A stretch of DNA of 64,000 nucleotides from Luteibacter sp. Sphag1AF (GCF_014192715.1 NZ_JACHYH010000003.1:1-64000), one strand, 5' to 3'. Counted from the stretch's first letter, positions 1 through 10,280 are shown. Translations and numbers: made by a program. Notes: generated by a model not told the origin, from the letters alone.

Positions 1-342
<342 letters not shown>

Positions 343-451
343 ACCGCTCCGGAATACGGCAACCTCATTGCCCCCAAATTGCCGCATTCCGATAACGGGA
401 TGGTCACGCTTGCCCCGGTACAGTGAGCGGGTACTTCAAGGAGCCCGACCC

Positions 452-712
452 GTGCTGGCGCAATACGTTTACCAGTCGACCTCAGGATTGTTTCGCATCA
501 TCCGTCACGGCCACCGCTGGCGTGCCCTGCTCGACGAAGTTGAGCTCGGCCGATTCGACGAGCCCGATGCAGCAGCCACCGCCCTTCGCGACAGCTTCAA
601 CGCCGCGCGTGTGCCCCACCGGCTTGATCGGTGGCGCTACCTTCCCGCAACCGCTCTGGGCCATCTGGCGCCGCCCCATCCGACAGCGATGGCGCGCCTC
701 GCCGCTGCCTGA
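452..712 (+). CDS. hypothetical protein, 86 residues
   Basis: The GTG start at 452 is preceded by a perfect AAGGAG (438-443) eight bases upstream, which decides the start. The product begins VLAQYVYQSTSGLFRIIRHG and contains a stretch with alternating aromatic and charged residues (HRWRALLDEVELGRF...) that looks like a small beta-hairpin/helix fold. Arg and Trp are frequent. I do not recognise the family. The gene faces the minus-strand gene at 750-974 convergently, with 37 bases between them. Confidence 0.6.
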   Translation: MLAQYVYQSTSGLFRIIRHGHRWRALLDEVELGRFDEPDAAATALRDSFNAARVPHRLDRWRYLPATALGHLAPPHPTAMARLAAA

Positions 713-749
713 TGTCTGCCGGGCGCTTCGGCGCCCGTACATGCAGCCG

Positions 750-974
750 CTACAAGGCGACCGCCCGCCAATGGCCGTGGTCGTCCTCCACCCGAAGCTC
801 TACTTTGAAACCGGCCTCGTTATTGATCCGGGCCTGACGCAATGCGTAGGTAAGCGCCTCGCGCTCCAGCCGGAACCGCTGAGGCCGGCTGGCATCCACA
901 CGTACGGCCCAGTCAGCGCCAGGCTCTGGCGGATGCATCACGTAAATGCGCATGTGACGGGACGACGTGCTCAT
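750..974 (-). CDS. hypothetical protein, 74 residues, DUF2188-like layout
   Basis: ATG at 974 follows GAGGAGG seven bases upstream, a strong ribosome site. The protein has a WAVRVDASRPQRF strand segment, a helix (LEREALTYALRQARINNEAG) and a final strand pair ending in H-G-H-W-R. This order resembles small DUF2188-type proteins, which pair a WxV strand with a helix and a closing strand. That similarity is weak and by eye only. No signal peptide is visible. Function is unknown. Confidence 0.6.
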   Translation of the reverse strand: MSTSSRHMRIYVMHPPEPGADWAVRVDASRPQRFRLEREALTYALRQARINNEAGFKVELRVEDDHGHWRAVAL

Positions 975-1218
975 GATGAGCCCTCCTCATCGGCATTCCT
1001 GATGATCCCCCCGGATGTCGCAGGTATCGCACCAGCGCGATGAAGCCGCCGTATGCACCCGCGCCTTCACAGTTTGCTTGTGCTTTCAATCGCCGATATG
1101 GTCACTTGCCGAATCTGCATAGCATGTGCCAGTTTCGCGCAGCGAGATGGCCAGCAATTCACGAAATCACGATCTACGCGGGCGGAGCCTGAGTTGACGT
1201 TCGTACGAGGGACGAATG

Positions 1219-1470
1219 ATGCACGGCATAGTCAGGTGGTATCACCCAGAGTTGAGAATGGCTCTGGTGGAATTGCAATCGTGCTTCATCGTCGGTGCCG
1301 TCGAGGAAGGCCATTGCGGCATCGACGATGTACTGACAGGCCAGTTCCGCCAGGAAGAAGTGGAATCCCTGCAAAACCAGCGCACGGGCGGCATCGTATT
1401 GCTGCACGTGGAGTCTGAGGAAATGAGCGAAGACCAGGCCAACGACCTGCTGGGCCTGATGCGCGACTAG
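1219..1470 (+). CDS. hypothetical protein, 83 residues
   Basis: GAGGGA at 1207-1212 sits six bases before ATG 1219, so this start is preferred over the ATG one codon earlier. The product begins MHGIVRWYHPELRMALVELQ, has a short strand-rich N-terminal half like an OB-type cold-shock barrel, and ends with an acidic helix (EEMSEDQANDLLGLM). The -GIVRWYHPE- opening loosely recalls cold-shock proteins, but RNA-binding motifs are absent. The 244 bases upstream (975-1218) show nothing else I can name. Function unknown. Confidence 0.55.
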   Translation: MHGIVRWYHPELRMALVELQSCFIVGAVEEGHCGIDDVLTGQFRQEEVESLQNQRTGGIVLLHVESEEMSEDQANDLLGLMRD

Positions 1471-1625
1471 TCTTCCTCCACCGCTGCGGTCGGGCAGCGC
1501 CAGCATGGAACGGTAAACCGGCAGCCCACTTCTTCATCCACATACGTCACTGTCCCGCAGCCGCCACAGGTGGGACACAACGGCACATCGGATGACGCTG
1601 GGTCAGGTTCGGGACACATGCACAT
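1467..1625 (-). CDS. cysteine-rich zinc-knuckle-like microprotein
   Basis: A frame of 52 residues starts at ATG 1625 (or 1619) inside the 3' end of the glycosylase gene and continues 136 bases past its stop. The protein has CPTCGGCGTV near residue 17 and a second CWRC pair about 20 residues later, the spacing of a DnaJ-like zinc ribbon, followed by an acidic tail. Eight cysteines in 52 residues would be odd for a shadow frame. No clear ribosome site was seen, so translation may be coupled to the upstream gene. It also runs convergently with, and overlaps by four bases, the gene ending at 1470. Confidence 0.4.
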   Translation of the reverse strand: MCMCPEPDPASSDVPLCPTCGGCGTVTYVDEEVGCRFTVPCWRCPTAAVEED

Positions 1626-2217
1626 TTCCGCTGACATACCAACGCCAGAGCAAATCGGTGCCTTCGCGGATGCCAATGCGCGCCACACCGGCAACGGCTT
1701 CCGGTGGCGCGGTGCCGTCGTCCAGAATGGTGTAGCCGTCGCGCGCCTTCACCAGATCAATGCCGTTTTGCTCACCCGTGATACCCATGGCCTGCGTGAG
1801 GCGCGCCGGCCCGCTGCACAGATCGCGATCCCGCCGGATGCGCGGGCGCGCCGCTCGCATGGTTTCGATTCCCGCCACTGGCTCAAGGGCACGGATCAAC
1901 ACGCCCGAGCCCGCTCCTTCGTCATCGCACACCGTGTTGCAGCACCAGTGCATGCCGTAGGTGAAGTACACATACATGTGCCCGGGCGGCCCAAACATCA
2001 CCGCATTACGTGGCGTCTTGCCACGAAATGTGTGAGCGGCCGGATCAACGGCCCCGACGTACGCCTCAACCTCAACAATGCGCCCCGCCCGACCGTCGGC
2101 GCAGGCCAGCACCTTGTTCAAAAGCTGCGGCGCCACCTCGCGCGCGTCTCGATGAAAGAAGGCACGCGGCACGATGGTGCCGGGCCAGCGTGTACGGATT
2201 TTCGTGGGGCGGGGCAC
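1603..2217 (-). CDS. DNA-3-methyladenine glycosylase, AAG/MPG family
   Basis: This 204-residue protein excises alkylated purines in base-excision repair. Family signatures are clear: an N-terminal PRAFFHRDAREVAPQLL helix, the catalytic-site strand RIVEVEAYVG with D-x-A-A-H-T, then RNAVMFGPPGHMYVYFTYG and a conserved D-L-C-S-G-P-A-R-L-T-Q-A motif. Length matches the bacterial family. GTG 2217 was chosen because GAGG lies seven bases upstream (2225-2228). The frame stays open further upstream through the tRNA gene, which is accidental. It is probably transcribed alone, after the tRNA terminator. Confidence 0.9.
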   Translation of the reverse strand: MPRPTKIRTRWPGTIVPRAFFHRDAREVAPQLLNKVLACADGRAGRIVEVEAYVGAVDPAAHTFRGKTPRNAVMFGPPGHMYVYFTYGMHWCCNTVCDDEGAGSGVLIRALEPVAGIETMRAARPRIRRDRDLCSGPARLTQAMGITGEQNGIDLVKARDGYTILDDGTAPPEAVAGVARIGIREGTDLLWRWYVSGNVHVSRT

Positions 2218-2362
2218 GCGGGAACCTCGTGGGGGACGGCCTACCTTAACGGATGAGTGGCGGGTCTTTCGGGCGATGTCGCAAGCCCGCCACGCGAAAG
2301 CGCACCCTTCCTGCCACGCCAGGGAAGCCAGCCGTGGCGCACCTCTGCGGTTCTTCAGACAC

Positions 2363-2393
2363 AAAAAAACCCGCCTTGCGGCAGGTTTTTTTA
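2363..2393 (-). terminator. Rho-independent terminator behind tRNA-Thr
   Basis: On the minus strand an AACCTGCC/GGCGGGTT stem with a GCAA loop and one mismatch is followed by a run of T. It lies 34 bases after the tRNA 3' end, and as the plus strand also ends in T's it could work both ways. Confidence 0.75.
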
Positions 2394-2426
2394 TCCAGAA
2401 ACTCTTGGTGACGCTCCGGTAAATCT

Positions 2427-2502
2427 TGGTGCCGGAAATAGGAATCGAACCTACGACCTCATCATTACGAATGACGCGCTCTACCAACTGAGCTATTCCG
2501 GC
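2427..2502 (-). tRNA. tRNA-Thr, anticodon CGT
   Basis: Read on the minus strand, a 76-base cloverleaf starts GCCGGAA and ends TTCCGGC-ACCA with the CCA encoded. D-stem GCTC/GAGC, anticodon stem CGTCA/TGATG and T-arm GTAGG-TTCGATT-CCTAT all pair. The seven-base loop TTCGTAA gives anticodon CGT, reading the threonine codon ACG, which is common in GC-rich genomes. Confidence 0.95.
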
Positions 2503-2512
2503 GAGAGGCGGA

Positions 2513-2541
2513 ATTCTAAAGATCCTTGGCGTACTGTGCAA
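2513..2541 (-). promoter_or_regulatory. sigma-70 promoter of the tRNA-Thr gene
   Basis: TTGCAC (2541-2536) and TAGAAT (2518-2513) are separated by exactly 17 bases. Transcription would start a few bases before the tRNA 5' end at 2502. The promoter lies in the 43-base gap after ispH. Confidence 0.5.
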
Positions 2542-2545
2542 GCCT

Positions 2546-3487
2546 TTAACTGGCCAGACGCAATTCTTTTGGCAGCGCGAAGGTGATGTTTTCCGCTTCG
2601 CCGTCCAGTTCACGCACGGTGCCGGCGCCCCAGGACTGCAAACGAGCCAGGACTTCCTGCACCAGCTTTTCCGGCGCGGACGCGCCAGCGGTAACGCCGA
2701 TGCGGGTCTTGCCATCGAGCCATGCGCGGTCGATGTGCTCCGCCCCGTCGATCAGATAGGACGGTACGCCCTGCTTTTCCGCCAATTCCTTCAGGCGGTT
2801 GGAATTGGAGCTGTTGACCGAGCCGACCACCAGCACGACGTCCACGGCTTCGGCAAGTCGGCGCACGGCATCCTGGCGGTTCTGCGTGGCGTAGCAGATG
2901 TCGTCCTTGCGCGGGCCTTCGATGCTGGGGAAACGGGCGCGCAGCGCGCCGATGATGGCGATGGTGTCGTCCACGGACAGCGTGGTCTGGGTGACGAAAG
3001 CCAGCGCGTCGGGCTGTTCGGGTACGAGCGCGTTGACGTCGTCCACCGATTCCACCAGATAGATGCGTCCGGCGTTGTTCGGGTTCCACTGCCCCATCGT
3101 GCCTTCGACTTCCGGGTGTCCGGCATGGCCGATGAGAACGACATCGTGGCCCGCGCGACCCAGGCGGGCCACTTCCATATGCACCTTGGTCACCAACGGA
3201 CAGGTGGCGTCGAACACGGTCAGGCGACGACGGTCAGCTTCTTCGCGAACGGCCTTGGGCACGCCATGGGCGCTGAAGATGACGGTGGAGCCATCGGGCA
3301 CCTCGTCCAGCTCTTCCACGAAGACGGCGCCGTCAGCGCGCAGCTTTTCGACCACGTAGCGGTTATGCACAACCTCGTGGCGCACGTAGATGGGCGCGCC
3401 GTAGGACTCCAGCGCACGTTCGACGATGGCAATGGCGCGATCCACGCCAGCGCAGAAACCACGGGGATTGGCGAGCAGGATGTCCAA
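2546..3487 (-). CDS. ispH: 4-hydroxy-3-methylbut-2-enyl diphosphate reductase
   Basis: IspH catalyses the last step of the non-mevalonate isoprenoid pathway, reducing HMBPP to IPP and DMAPP with a 4Fe-4S cluster. The 313-residue protein has the diagnostic [16 protein letters not shown] start, the three cluster cysteines ([15 protein letters not shown], and [11 protein letters not shown]), and the S-x-N-S-x-R-L motif ([10 protein letters not shown]). The start is TTG 3487, with GAGG five bases upstream and an alignment to family N-termini; no ATG fits. It follows lspA in the same direction. The fkpB gene that often sits between them is absent. Confidence 0.95.
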   Translation of the reverse strand: MDILLANPRGFCAGVDRAIAIVERALESYGAPIYVRHEVVHNRYVVEKLRADGAVFVEELDEVPDGSTVIFSAHGVPKAVREEADRRRLTVFDATCPLVTKVHMEVARLGRAGHDVVLIGHAGHPEVEGTMGQWNPNNAGRIYLVESVDDVNALVPEQPDALAFVTQTTLSVDDTIAIIGALRARFPSIEGPRKDDICYATQNRQDAVRRLAEAVDVVLVVGSVNSSNSNRLKELAEKQGVPSYLIDGAEHIDRAWLDGKTRIGVTAGASAPEKLVQEVLARLQSWGAGTVRELDGEAENITFALPKELRLAS

Positions 3488-3542
3488 GCGAACCTCGAAA
3501 ACCGTAAGGAGGCGCTGCGCGCAGGCAGCACCGACCCCCGAA

Positions 3543-4049
3543 TTATCGCACGTCGGCCGAAGGCTTCGCTGAAAACAGCCCGAAGACGATGAGGCCGACA
3601 GCGCCCACGGTGATGGCCGAATCGGCCACGTTGAACACCGGGAACGGGTAGCTGCCGATGAACACCTGAATGAAATCGGTGACTTTGGCGGCGTGGAAGC
3701 GGTCAATCACGTTACCCACTGCGCCGCCCACGATCAGGGCAAGGGGAAGCGCCGTGCGCCAGTCGCGGCGCGGCGTGCGACTCAGCCACACGCTCAGCGT
3801 GACGCTTATGCCCACAGCCAGAAGCACGAAGAACCAACGCTGCCAGCCAGCGCTATCGGCCAGAAAGCTGAAGGCTGCGCCCGTGTTGAAGGTCAGTGTC
3901 CAGTTGAGGATGCCCGGAATGACCGGATGCGGCGTCTCGGCCGGCTGCAGCGACGTAAGTGCCCACCATTTGGTGAGCTGGTCCAGCGCAATGATGGCAA
4001 CAGCAAGCCACAGCCAGCTGAGTGCGTTCGGTTTGATGCGGGTCGTCAT
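3543..4049 (-). CDS. lspA: lipoprotein signal peptidase (signal peptidase II)
   Basis: LspA cleaves the signal peptide of diacylglyceryl-modified prolipoproteins in the inner membrane. The 168-residue sequence shows four hydrophobic segments and the two catalytic aspartate motifs: G-N-V-I-D-R near residue 118 and F-N-V-A-D-S-A-I near residue 141. D-Q-L-T-K near the N-terminus is also family-typical. It lies 73 bases downstream of ileS, in the usual ribF-ileS-lspA order. Its substrates in this window include several predicted lipoproteins. Confidence 0.95.
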   Translation of the reverse strand: MTTRIKPNALSWLWLAVAIIALDQLTKWWALTSLQPAETPHPVIPGILNWTLTFNTGAAFSFLADSAGWQRWFFVLLAVGISVTLSVWLSRTPRRDWRTALPLALIVGGAVGNVIDRFHAAKVTDFIQVFIGSYPFPVFNVADSAITVGAVGLIVFGLFSAKPSADVR

Positions 4050-4122
4050 GACGGCCGGATTTCCTGAGATGGCAGACGTGCCGCAGAGATCTGCGGCACG
4101 TCAGAACAACATTAGCGTGTGT

Positions 4123-6984
4123 TTAGAACCAGCGGCGATCTTCGCCCTGCCCCGCCACGTTCTCGACGCAACGGCCGCAGATTTCCGGATGCGCCGGGTC
4201 CGAACCCACGTCCGGACGGTGATGCCAGCAACGGATGCACTTGGCGTCGTCGTTGACCCCTGCCGACACCCACGCCTCCACGCCTTCCAGTTCCACGCGA
4301 CGCGCATTGGCCGGGCGCGGCTCCAGCGGCGCCAGCACGACGTCGGAGGTGATGAAGAAGAAGCGCAGTTCGTCGCCCGATTCGGCGAGCGTGTTGCGCA
4401 GCGCATCGTCGGTGTGGATGGTCAGCGTGGCGTCCAGCGAGGCACCGATCTGGCCGTCCCTGCGCATGCCTTCCAGCACGTGCGAGGCGCTATCGCGAAT
4501 GGTGAGCAGGCGTGCCCACGATGCACGGGCATCGCCGTCCATGCGTGCGCCTTCCAGACCCTCGTACCAGGTCTCGAAGAGCACCGATTCGCTGCGCGAG
4601 CCGGGCATGTGCGCCCAGATTTCCTCGGCGGTGAACGTAGTCATCGGAGCCAGCCAGCGCACCAGTGCTTCCAGGATGCGGTACATGGCGCTCTGCGCGC
4701 TGCGACGGCCGAGGCTGTCGGTCGGCATCGTGTAGAGGCGGTCTTTGGTGATGTCCAGATACAGCGCGCCGAGCTCGTTGGTGCAGAAATTCTGCACGCG
4801 CTGGACGATTTCCGGGAAATCGTAGCGCTCGTAAGCCGCGATGATCGCCGTCTGCGTATCCAGCGCCTGCTGCACGGCCCAGCGATCCAGCGCCACGCAT
4901 GCGTCAACGTTCAGCAGATGCTTGTCCGGATCGAAACCATCGAGGTTGCCGAGCAGGAAGCGCGCCGTGTTGCGCACGCGACGGTAGGTGTCGGCTACGC
5001 GCTTGAGGATTTCGTCTGACAGCGACATCTCGTTGCGGTAGTCGGTGGAACAGATCCACAGGCGCAGGATGTCTGCACCGAGGGTCTTCATGATTTCCTG
5101 CGGCTCGATGCCGTTGCCCAGCGACTTGGACATCTTGCGGCCCTGCGCATCCACGGTGAAGCCGTGAGTGAGTACGTGGTCGAAAGGTGCGCGGCCGTTG
5201 ATCGCAGCGGAGGTAAGCAGGGAAGACTGGAACCAGCCGCGATGCTGATCGGAGCCTTCCAGATACATGACTTTGTATTCGGTGGCGTTGCCCGCCTGCA
5301 GTTCCGGACGCGCCCCGATAACGGCAAAGTGGCTGACGCCCGAGTCGTACCATACGTCGAGGACGTCGGTCACTTTCTCGTAGTTGTCGGCGTCGTCGCC
5401 GAGGAAGTCGCGGGCGTCCAGCGTGAACCAGGAGTCGATACCCTCTTTCGCCACACGGTCGGCCACCTTCTCCAGCAACTGGACGCTGTCCGGATGCGGC
5501 TCGTGGGTTTCCTTGTGCACGAACAGGGCGATGGGCACGCCCCAGGTGCGCTGACGCGAGATGCACCAGTCCGGACGACCATCAACCATGCCGGCGATAC
5601 GCTCTTCGCCCCAGCCGGGGATCCAGCGCACATTCTTGATGGACGACAGCGCGGTGCGGCGGAGATCCGCTTGCTCCATGCTGATGAACCACTGCGGCGT
5701 GGCGCGGAAAATCACCGGTTTCTTGTGGCGCCAGCAATTGGGATAGCTGTGCGACAGCTTCGACGAAGCGAGCAGCACGTGACGTGCGCCCAGCAGGTCG
5801 ACAATGATGTCGTTGCCCTTCCAGATATGCACGCCGACCAGCGACACGTCACCGATCAGCGGCGTGGTCGCGCGATAGACGCCGCGGCCATCCACGAGAT
5901 TGAGCGTGCCAATGCCGTAACGCTGACTGACGATGAAGTCGTCCGCGCCGTGATCGGGTGCCGTGTGCACAGCACCCGTACCGTCTTCGGCCGACACGTG
6001 GTCACCCAGGATCACCGGCACATGGTGGCCGTAAAGCGGATGGTGCAACGGCTGATTTTCGAGCACCGCCCCCTGCACGCGACCGAGCACGTTGACCGTC
6101 TCGACGCCATAGCGTGCCAGCGCCTTGCCAGCCAACGGCTCGGCGATAACCAGCAGAACGCGGCGACCTTCGCGGGCCGGGCCTTCCACCAGTACGTATT
6201 CCAGCTCACCACCCAGCGATACGGCCTGACTGGACGGAATCGTCCACGGCGTGGTCGTCCAGATGGGCACGGCAATGACGGCGTCGCCAGCGGCCACACC
6301 GAACAGGGCGCCAAAGGACACCGGATCCACCGCGTCGTACGCGATATCAACGGCCGGCGATTCCTTGTCGCCGTATTCGATTTCCGCTTCCGCCAGCGCG
6401 GAACCGCAATCGAAACACCAGTAAACCGGCTTCGCACCACGCACCACGTGGCCGTTTTCCACAATGCGCGCCAGCGCGCGGATCATGTCGGCTTCGTAGG
6501 TGAAGTCCAGCGTCCGGTACGGATGCTCCCAGTCGCCGATCACGCCCAGACGCTTGAAGTCGGTACGTTGCAGGTCGATCTGGGCCAGCGCGTATTCGCG
6601 GCACTTCTGACGGAATTCGGCGGCGTTGAGCTTGTCGCCCGCCTTGCCGAATTTTTTCTCGATGGCGATTTCAATCGGCAGGCCGTGGCAATCCCAGCCC
6701 GGCACGTACGGTGCGCGGTAGCCGGCCATCAGCTTCGACTTGACCGTGACGTCCTTCAGCACCTTGTTGACCGAGTGGCCCAGGTGAATGACGCCGTTGG
6801 CATACGGCGGGCCGTCATGCAGCACGAACACCTTGTCGCGGTCGGCGGTTTTTTCCTGGATCTGCGCATAGCGTCCGACGCGCTCCCAGGTGGCCAGCCA
6901 GTTCGGCTCGCGCTTGGGAAGGTCGCCGCGCATCGGGAAATCCGTCTGCGGCAGGTTGATGGTGTTCTTGTAATCCTGGGTCAT
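4123..6984 (-). CDS. ileS: isoleucyl-tRNA synthetase
   Basis: This class I synthetase charges tRNA-Ile. The 953-residue protein has the HIGH motif as HLGH in [16 protein letters not shown], the KMSKS loop in [10 protein letters not shown], and the editing-domain TTPWT motif ([11 protein letters not shown]). Two C-terminal CxxC pairs (C-I-R-C-W and C-G-R-C) form the zinc site of the bacterial type. ATG 6984 (MTQDYK) was chosen over an alternative start nine bases upstream. It is followed by lspA and preceded by ribF, a conserved block. Confidence 0.97.
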   Translation of the reverse strand: MTQDYKNTINLPQTDFPMRGDLPKREPNWLATWERVGRYAQIQEKTADRDKVFVLHDGPPYANGVIHLGHSVNKVLKDVTVKSKLMAGYRAPYVPGWDCHGLPIEIAIEKKFGKAGDKLNAAEFRQKCREYALAQIDLQRTDFKRLGVIGDWEHPYRTLDFTYEADMIRALARIVENGHVVRGAKPVYWCFDCGSALAEAEIEYGDKESPAVDIAYDAVDPVSFGALFGVAAGDAVIAVPIWTTTPWTIPSSQAVSLGGELEYVLVEGPAREGRRVLLVIAEPLAGKALARYGVETVNVLGRVQGAVLENQPLHHPLYGHHVPVILGDHVSAEDGTGAVHTAPDHGADDFIVSQRYGIGTLNLVDGRGVYRATTPLIGDVSLVGVHIWKGNDIIVDLLGARHVLLASSKLSHSYPNCWRHKKPVIFRATPQWFISMEQADLRRTALSSIKNVRWIPGWGEERIAGMVDGRPDWCISRQRTWGVPIALFVHKETHEPHPDSVQLLEKVADRVAKEGIDSWFTLDARDFLGDDADNYEKVTDVLDVWYDSGVSHFAVIGARPELQAGNATEYKVMYLEGSDQHRGWFQSSLLTSAAINGRAPFDHVLTHGFTVDAQGRKMSKSLGNGIEPQEIMKTLGADILRLWICSTDYRNEMSLSDEILKRVADTYRRVRNTARFLLGNLDGFDPDKHLLNVDACVALDRWAVQQALDTQTAIIAAYERYDFPEIVQRVQNFCTNELGALYLDITKDRLYTMPTDSLGRRSAQSAMYRILEALVRWLAPMTTFTAEEIWAHMPGSRSESVLFETWYEGLEGARMDGDARASWARLLTIRDSASHVLEGMRRDGQIGASLDATLTIHTDDALRNTLAESGDELRFFFITSDVVLAPLEPRPANARRVELEGVEAWVSAGVNDDAKCIRCWHHRPDVGSDPAHPEICGRCVENVAGQGEDRRWF

Positions 6985-7034
6985 TGCTCGCAACCGCTGG
7001 TTATCGAATCAGGACGCCTCATGACGTCCATCTT

Positions 7035-7991
7035 TCATGCATCGACAAGAATGGGGTTCATTCCAAGAGCCTGCCGGGCGTCCCGTTCGTCCTGGCGCAT
7101 CTGCGCAGTCAGGGCTTCCAGGTCGTCGAATTTCAGTTCATCGCGCAATTTGGTGACAAACTCCACTGCGATCCGGCGCCCGTAGAGGTCGCCCGCAAAA
7201 TCGAAAAGGTGAGCTTCCAGCAAGGGTTCGCGCACTTCGTTGACGGTGGGGCGCGTACCGAGGCTGGCTACGCCAGGCCAGCTGCACGGCCCCTCACCCA
7301 CCCCGATGCGCACGGCAAAAATGCCGTGGACCGGGCTGACCCGGTCGCCCAGGTGAATGTTGGCGGTGGGGTAGCCCAGCGTGCGGCCAAGCTGGTTGCC
7401 ATATTCCACGTGGCCATCAATAACGAACGGACGGCCCAGCAACGCGGTGGCGTCTGCGAAGCGGCCCTCGGCCAGCAGCGTGCGGACCCGGGACGCGGAC
7501 ACCCGCTCGCCATCAATCAGCACCGGCTCCATGGCGTGGGCCGTGAATCCGAGTTCGGCGCCCATAGACTCCAGCAGCGCGAAATCGCCGGCACGTTTAT
7601 GGCCGAAACGGAAATCCGACCCGACCCACACTTCGCGAGCCGCCATGCGTCCGACCAGCACCCGGCGAACGAAGTCTTCGGCGGACATCGCCGTCAGCGC
7701 TGCGTCAAAACGCAGCGAAAGCAGATCGCGCACACCGGCCGCCGTCATGCCCTCCACCTTCTCGCGAAGGCTGCTCAGGCGCGGAACCGGAACCGGCGAG
7801 AAGAAAGCGCGCGGAAGGGGCTCGAAGGTGACCACGGCAGGCACCAGCCCCTGGGCACAGGCGCGCTGACGCACCTCGTCAAGCAGGGTTTGATGACCGC
7901 GATGCAGGCCATCGAACGCGCCGATGGCAAGGACGCTGCCTTCAGGCACCAGACACGGCCCATCGACGTCACGATGCAGACGGAGCGTCAT
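7035..7991 (-). CDS. ribF: bifunctional riboflavin kinase / FAD synthetase
   Basis: RibF phosphorylates riboflavin to FMN and adenylylates FMN to FAD. The N-terminal adenylyltransferase domain carries IGAFDGLHRGHQ (the HxGH nucleotide site), and the C-terminal kinase domain carries GYPTANIHLGD and H-G-I-F-A-V. The length of 318 residues is normal. ATG 7991 has GGAGG eight bases upstream, and was preferred over a TTG two codons earlier. It stands between murJ and ileS in the same direction. Confidence 0.95.
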   Translation of the reverse strand: MTLRLHRDVDGPCLVPEGSVLAIGAFDGLHRGHQTLLDEVRQRACAQGLVPAVVTFEPLPRAFFSPVPVPRLSSLREKVEGMTAAGVRDLLSLRFDAALTAMSAEDFVRRVLVGRMAAREVWVGSDFRFGHKRAGDFALLESMGAELGFTAHAMEPVLIDGERVSASRVRTLLAEGRFADATALLGRPFVIDGHVEYGNQLGRTLGYPTANIHLGDRVSPVHGIFAVRIGVGEGPCSWPGVASLGTRPTVNEVREPLLEAHLFDFAGDLYGRRIAVEFVTKLRDELKFDDLEALTAQMRQDERDARQALGMNPILVDA

Positions 7992-8099
7992 GCGCAAACC
8001 CTCCCATCAGGGAGGTCAGCACGGTTCAGGAGGTGCAACGGAATCAAAGCCATCGGGCCAGTATAGCCGCAGCATTGCGCCGCACAATGCGGCGCCCCC

Positions 8100-9707
8100 T
8101 CACCGACCGCGCAGTTCACGCAGGCGGAAGCCTGCAGCGAACAGAGCCGCCAGATAGGCCCCGCCACCGGCCGCCACCAGCACGGCCAGACGGGCGACGC
8201 GGGTCCATTTTTCAGTGTCCGTCCAGTTGGGCCACAACCACAGGCCGGCAAGCAGGACCACGATCATCGCGGCGCAGGCGAAGGCCAGCCGGCCAAGATG
8301 ACGCATCCAGCCCGGCTGCAACTGATAAACGCCTGCCTTCTTCAGCCAGTGCCAGAGCAGCGCCAGGTTCAGGTAGCTGGCCAGCGCACTGGCCATGCCC
8401 AATGCCATGTGCAGGCCAGGAATCTGCGACAGGCCGGTCAGCCAGGACCCCGCCTTCTGTTCGGGGCTGGCCCACAGGGAGAACAGCAAGGCCAGAAAAA
8501 GCACGTTGAACACCATGTTCGCCACCAGCGAGGCGACGCCCGCCCTGACCGGTGTACGGGTGTCCTTGCGCGCATAGAACGCGGGCAGCAACACCTTGAC
8601 CAGCGCGAAGGCCGGCAGGCCAAAGCTCAGCGCGGAGATGGAAAGCGACGCCATGCGCGTATCGAACGGCGTGAACCGGCCGTGCTGGAAAATGGTGGCG
8701 ACCAGCGGCTCGGACAGCAGCATCAGGGCAAACATCGCGGGCACCGCGATAATAAGCGTCGTGCGCAGGCCCCAGTCCAGCGCACGCGAGAAGCCTTCCT
8801 TGTCCGTGGCCACGTGGTGGCGCGACAGCGATGGCAGGATGACCGTACCCAGCGCCACGCCAAAAACGCCCAGCGGCAGCTCAAGAAAGCGATCCGCCTG
8901 CGACAGCCAGCTCTGCGAGCCGGCAACCAGCAGTGAGGCAATGACCGTATCCAGCAGGAGGTTGATCTGCGCCACGGACGAGCCGAACAGCGTCGGCACC
9001 ATCAACTTCATGATCCGGCGCACGTCCGGCGAGCTCCAGCCCCAGCGAGGCAGCGCCAGCAGGTCCAGCCCCTTCAGGGCCGGCAACTGGAAAGCCAGCT
9101 GAAGCACACCAGCGACCAGAATCGCCCAGCCCATTGCCATGATTGGCGTGTGCAGCCGTGGCGCCAGCCAGAGCGCGCCCGCGATCATGCAAAGGTTGAG
9201 GATGACCGGCGTCAGGGCTGGCAGGCCAAAACGATGGAAACTGTTCAGGGCCCCGCCAGAAAGCGCCGTCAGCGACACAAACAGCAGAAAAGGAAAAGTC
9301 AGACGCAACAGGTTGACAGTGAGCTCGAATTTCTCCGGCGTATCGACAGCACCCGGTGAAAACAACGCCGTTACCTGAGGAGCAAAGATCACACCCAGCG
9401 CGGTCACCACCAGCAACACACCGCCAAGCGTCCCCGAGGTGCGCGCCATCAGCGACTTCAGCTCCGCATGCGGGCGGGTTTCCTTGACCTCGGTAAAAAC
9501 AGGCACGAAAGCCGTGGAAAACGAGCCTTCGGCAAACAGGCGACGCATGAAGTTGGGTATGCGGAACGCCACCCAGAAAGCATCGGTAGCCGCGTTCGCG
9601 CCGAAGGAGGCATTGATGGCCATGTCCCGCACCAGGCCCAGCACGCGCGACACCATGGTCATGCCGCTGAACGACAGCACGCCACGTAAAAGACTGGGGG
9701 TTTTCAT
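8100..9707 (-). CDS. murJ: lipid II flippase MurJ
   Basis: MurJ flips lipid II across the inner membrane for peptidoglycan synthesis. The 535-residue product is almost entirely hydrophobic with about 14 membrane segments. The family hallmarks are GMTMVSRVLGLVRD at the N-terminus and ARKDTRTPVRAG in the middle. ATG 9707 aligns with family starts; the frame stays open upstream but that part is unlike MurJ. AAGG lies next to the start with no classical spacing, so initiation may be weak. The first gene of the murJ-ribF-ileS-lspA series, divergent from rpsT. Confidence 0.93.
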   Translation of the reverse strand: MKTPSLLRGVLSFSGMTMVSRVLGLVRDMAINASFGANAATDAFWVAFRIPNFMRRLFAEGSFSTAFVPVFTEVKETRPHAELKSLMARTSGTLGGVLLVVTALGVIFAPQVTALFSPGAVDTPEKFELTVNLLRLTFPFLLFVSLTALSGGALNSFHRFGLPALTPVILNLCMIAGALWLAPRLHTPIMAMGWAILVAGVLQLAFQLPALKGLDLLALPRWGWSSPDVRRIMKLMVPTLFGSSVAQINLLLDTVIASLLVAGSQSWLSQADRFLELPLGVFGVALGTVILPSLSRHHVATDKEGFSRALDWGLRTTLIIAVPAMFALMLLSEPLVATIFQHGRFTPFDTRMASLSISALSFGLPAFALVKVLLPAFYARKDTRTPVRAGVASLVANMVFNVLFLALLFSLWASPEQKAGSWLTGLSQIPGLHMALGMASALASYLNLALLWHWLKKAGVYQLQPGWMRHLGRLAFACAAMIVVLLAGLWLWPNWTDTEKWTRVARLAVLVAAGGGAYLAALFAAGFRLRELRGR

Positions 9708-9849
9708 CCTTGGAACGGGTGCCTTTGCCGGGGTCGGAAAACGCCGTAGTTTGACAGCGAGCGCCAGCAGGAAGACAGTACGCGTTCGGCGCTTTTGCGG
9801 GCAATGTTTCCCGCTACCCCGCCGGCACGCCCGTGAACGGCCTAAGCTG

Positions 9850-9878
9850 TTGACGTAGCGACGCATTGACCTCATACT
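9850..9878 (+). promoter_or_regulatory. probable rpsT promoter
   Basis: TTGACG (9850-9855), a 17-base spacer, and CATACT (9873-9878) give a reasonable sigma-70 promoter about 40 bases before the rpsT start. A second TTGACA occurs at about 9749 without a convincing -10 box. Confidence 0.4.
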
Positions 9879-9919
9879 GGGCGTCTTTTTTAAGCCCAAC
9901 CGAACTCTGGAGTTTTCCC

Positions 9920-10183
9920 TTGGCCAACATCAAGTCCGCGAAGAAGCGTGCGCGTCAGTCGGAGCAGCGCCGTCTGCGCAACGTCAGCGCGCGTTCCATG
10001 GTGCGTTCCGCACTGAAGAAGGTCGTCAAGGCGATCGACGCCAAGGATAAGGCAGGCGCAGCTTCCGCCTACGCCGTCGCCGTGCCGGTCATGGACCGTT
10101 ACGCTGCACGCGGCCTGATCCACAAGAACAAGGCTGCCCGTCACAAGAGCCGCCTGAACGCGAAGATCCGCGACCTGGCGTAA
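9920..10183 (+). CDS. rpsT: 30S ribosomal protein S20
   Basis: S20 binds 16S rRNA early in small-subunit assembly. The 87-residue protein starts with the invariant [17 protein letters not shown] and is strongly basic. The start is TTG 9920 with GGAG seven bases upstream (9909-9912). E. coli rpsT also uses a UUG start, which is part of its translational autoregulation, so the rare start here is probably functional. A strong terminator follows at once, so the gene is monocistronic, and it is divergent from murJ as in many relatives. Confidence 0.97.
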   Translation: MANIKSAKKRARQSEQRRLRNVSARSMVRSALKKVVKAIDAKDKAGAASAYAVAVPVMDRYAARGLIHKNKAARHKSRLNAKIRDLA

Positions 10184-10208
10184 GCCTGCGCGACTGCGTT
10201 CCCGAAAG

Positions 10209-10233
10209 AAGCCGGCTTACGCCGGCTTTTTTT
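10209..10233 (+). terminator. Rho-independent terminator of rpsT
   Basis: AAGCCGGC, loop TTAC, GCCGGCTT and a T run. It lies 26 bases after the rpsT stop. Confidence 0.9.
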
Positions 10234-10280
10234 GTGCCCGAACCCTGGCTCGCGATAGAACTGGCCATGCCGGTAATGGC

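Noticed and set aside
2218-2715. An extension of the glycosylase frame through the tRNA-Thr gene
   Set aside because: The tRNA, its promoter and terminator occupy this stretch; the extra residues are unlike the family and the GTG at 2217 has a proper ribosome site.
5164-7185. A 673-codon plus-strand frame opposite ileS
   Set aside because: IleS motifs are unambiguous on the minus strand; the antisense protein is low-complexity in His, Arg and Val and resembles no family.
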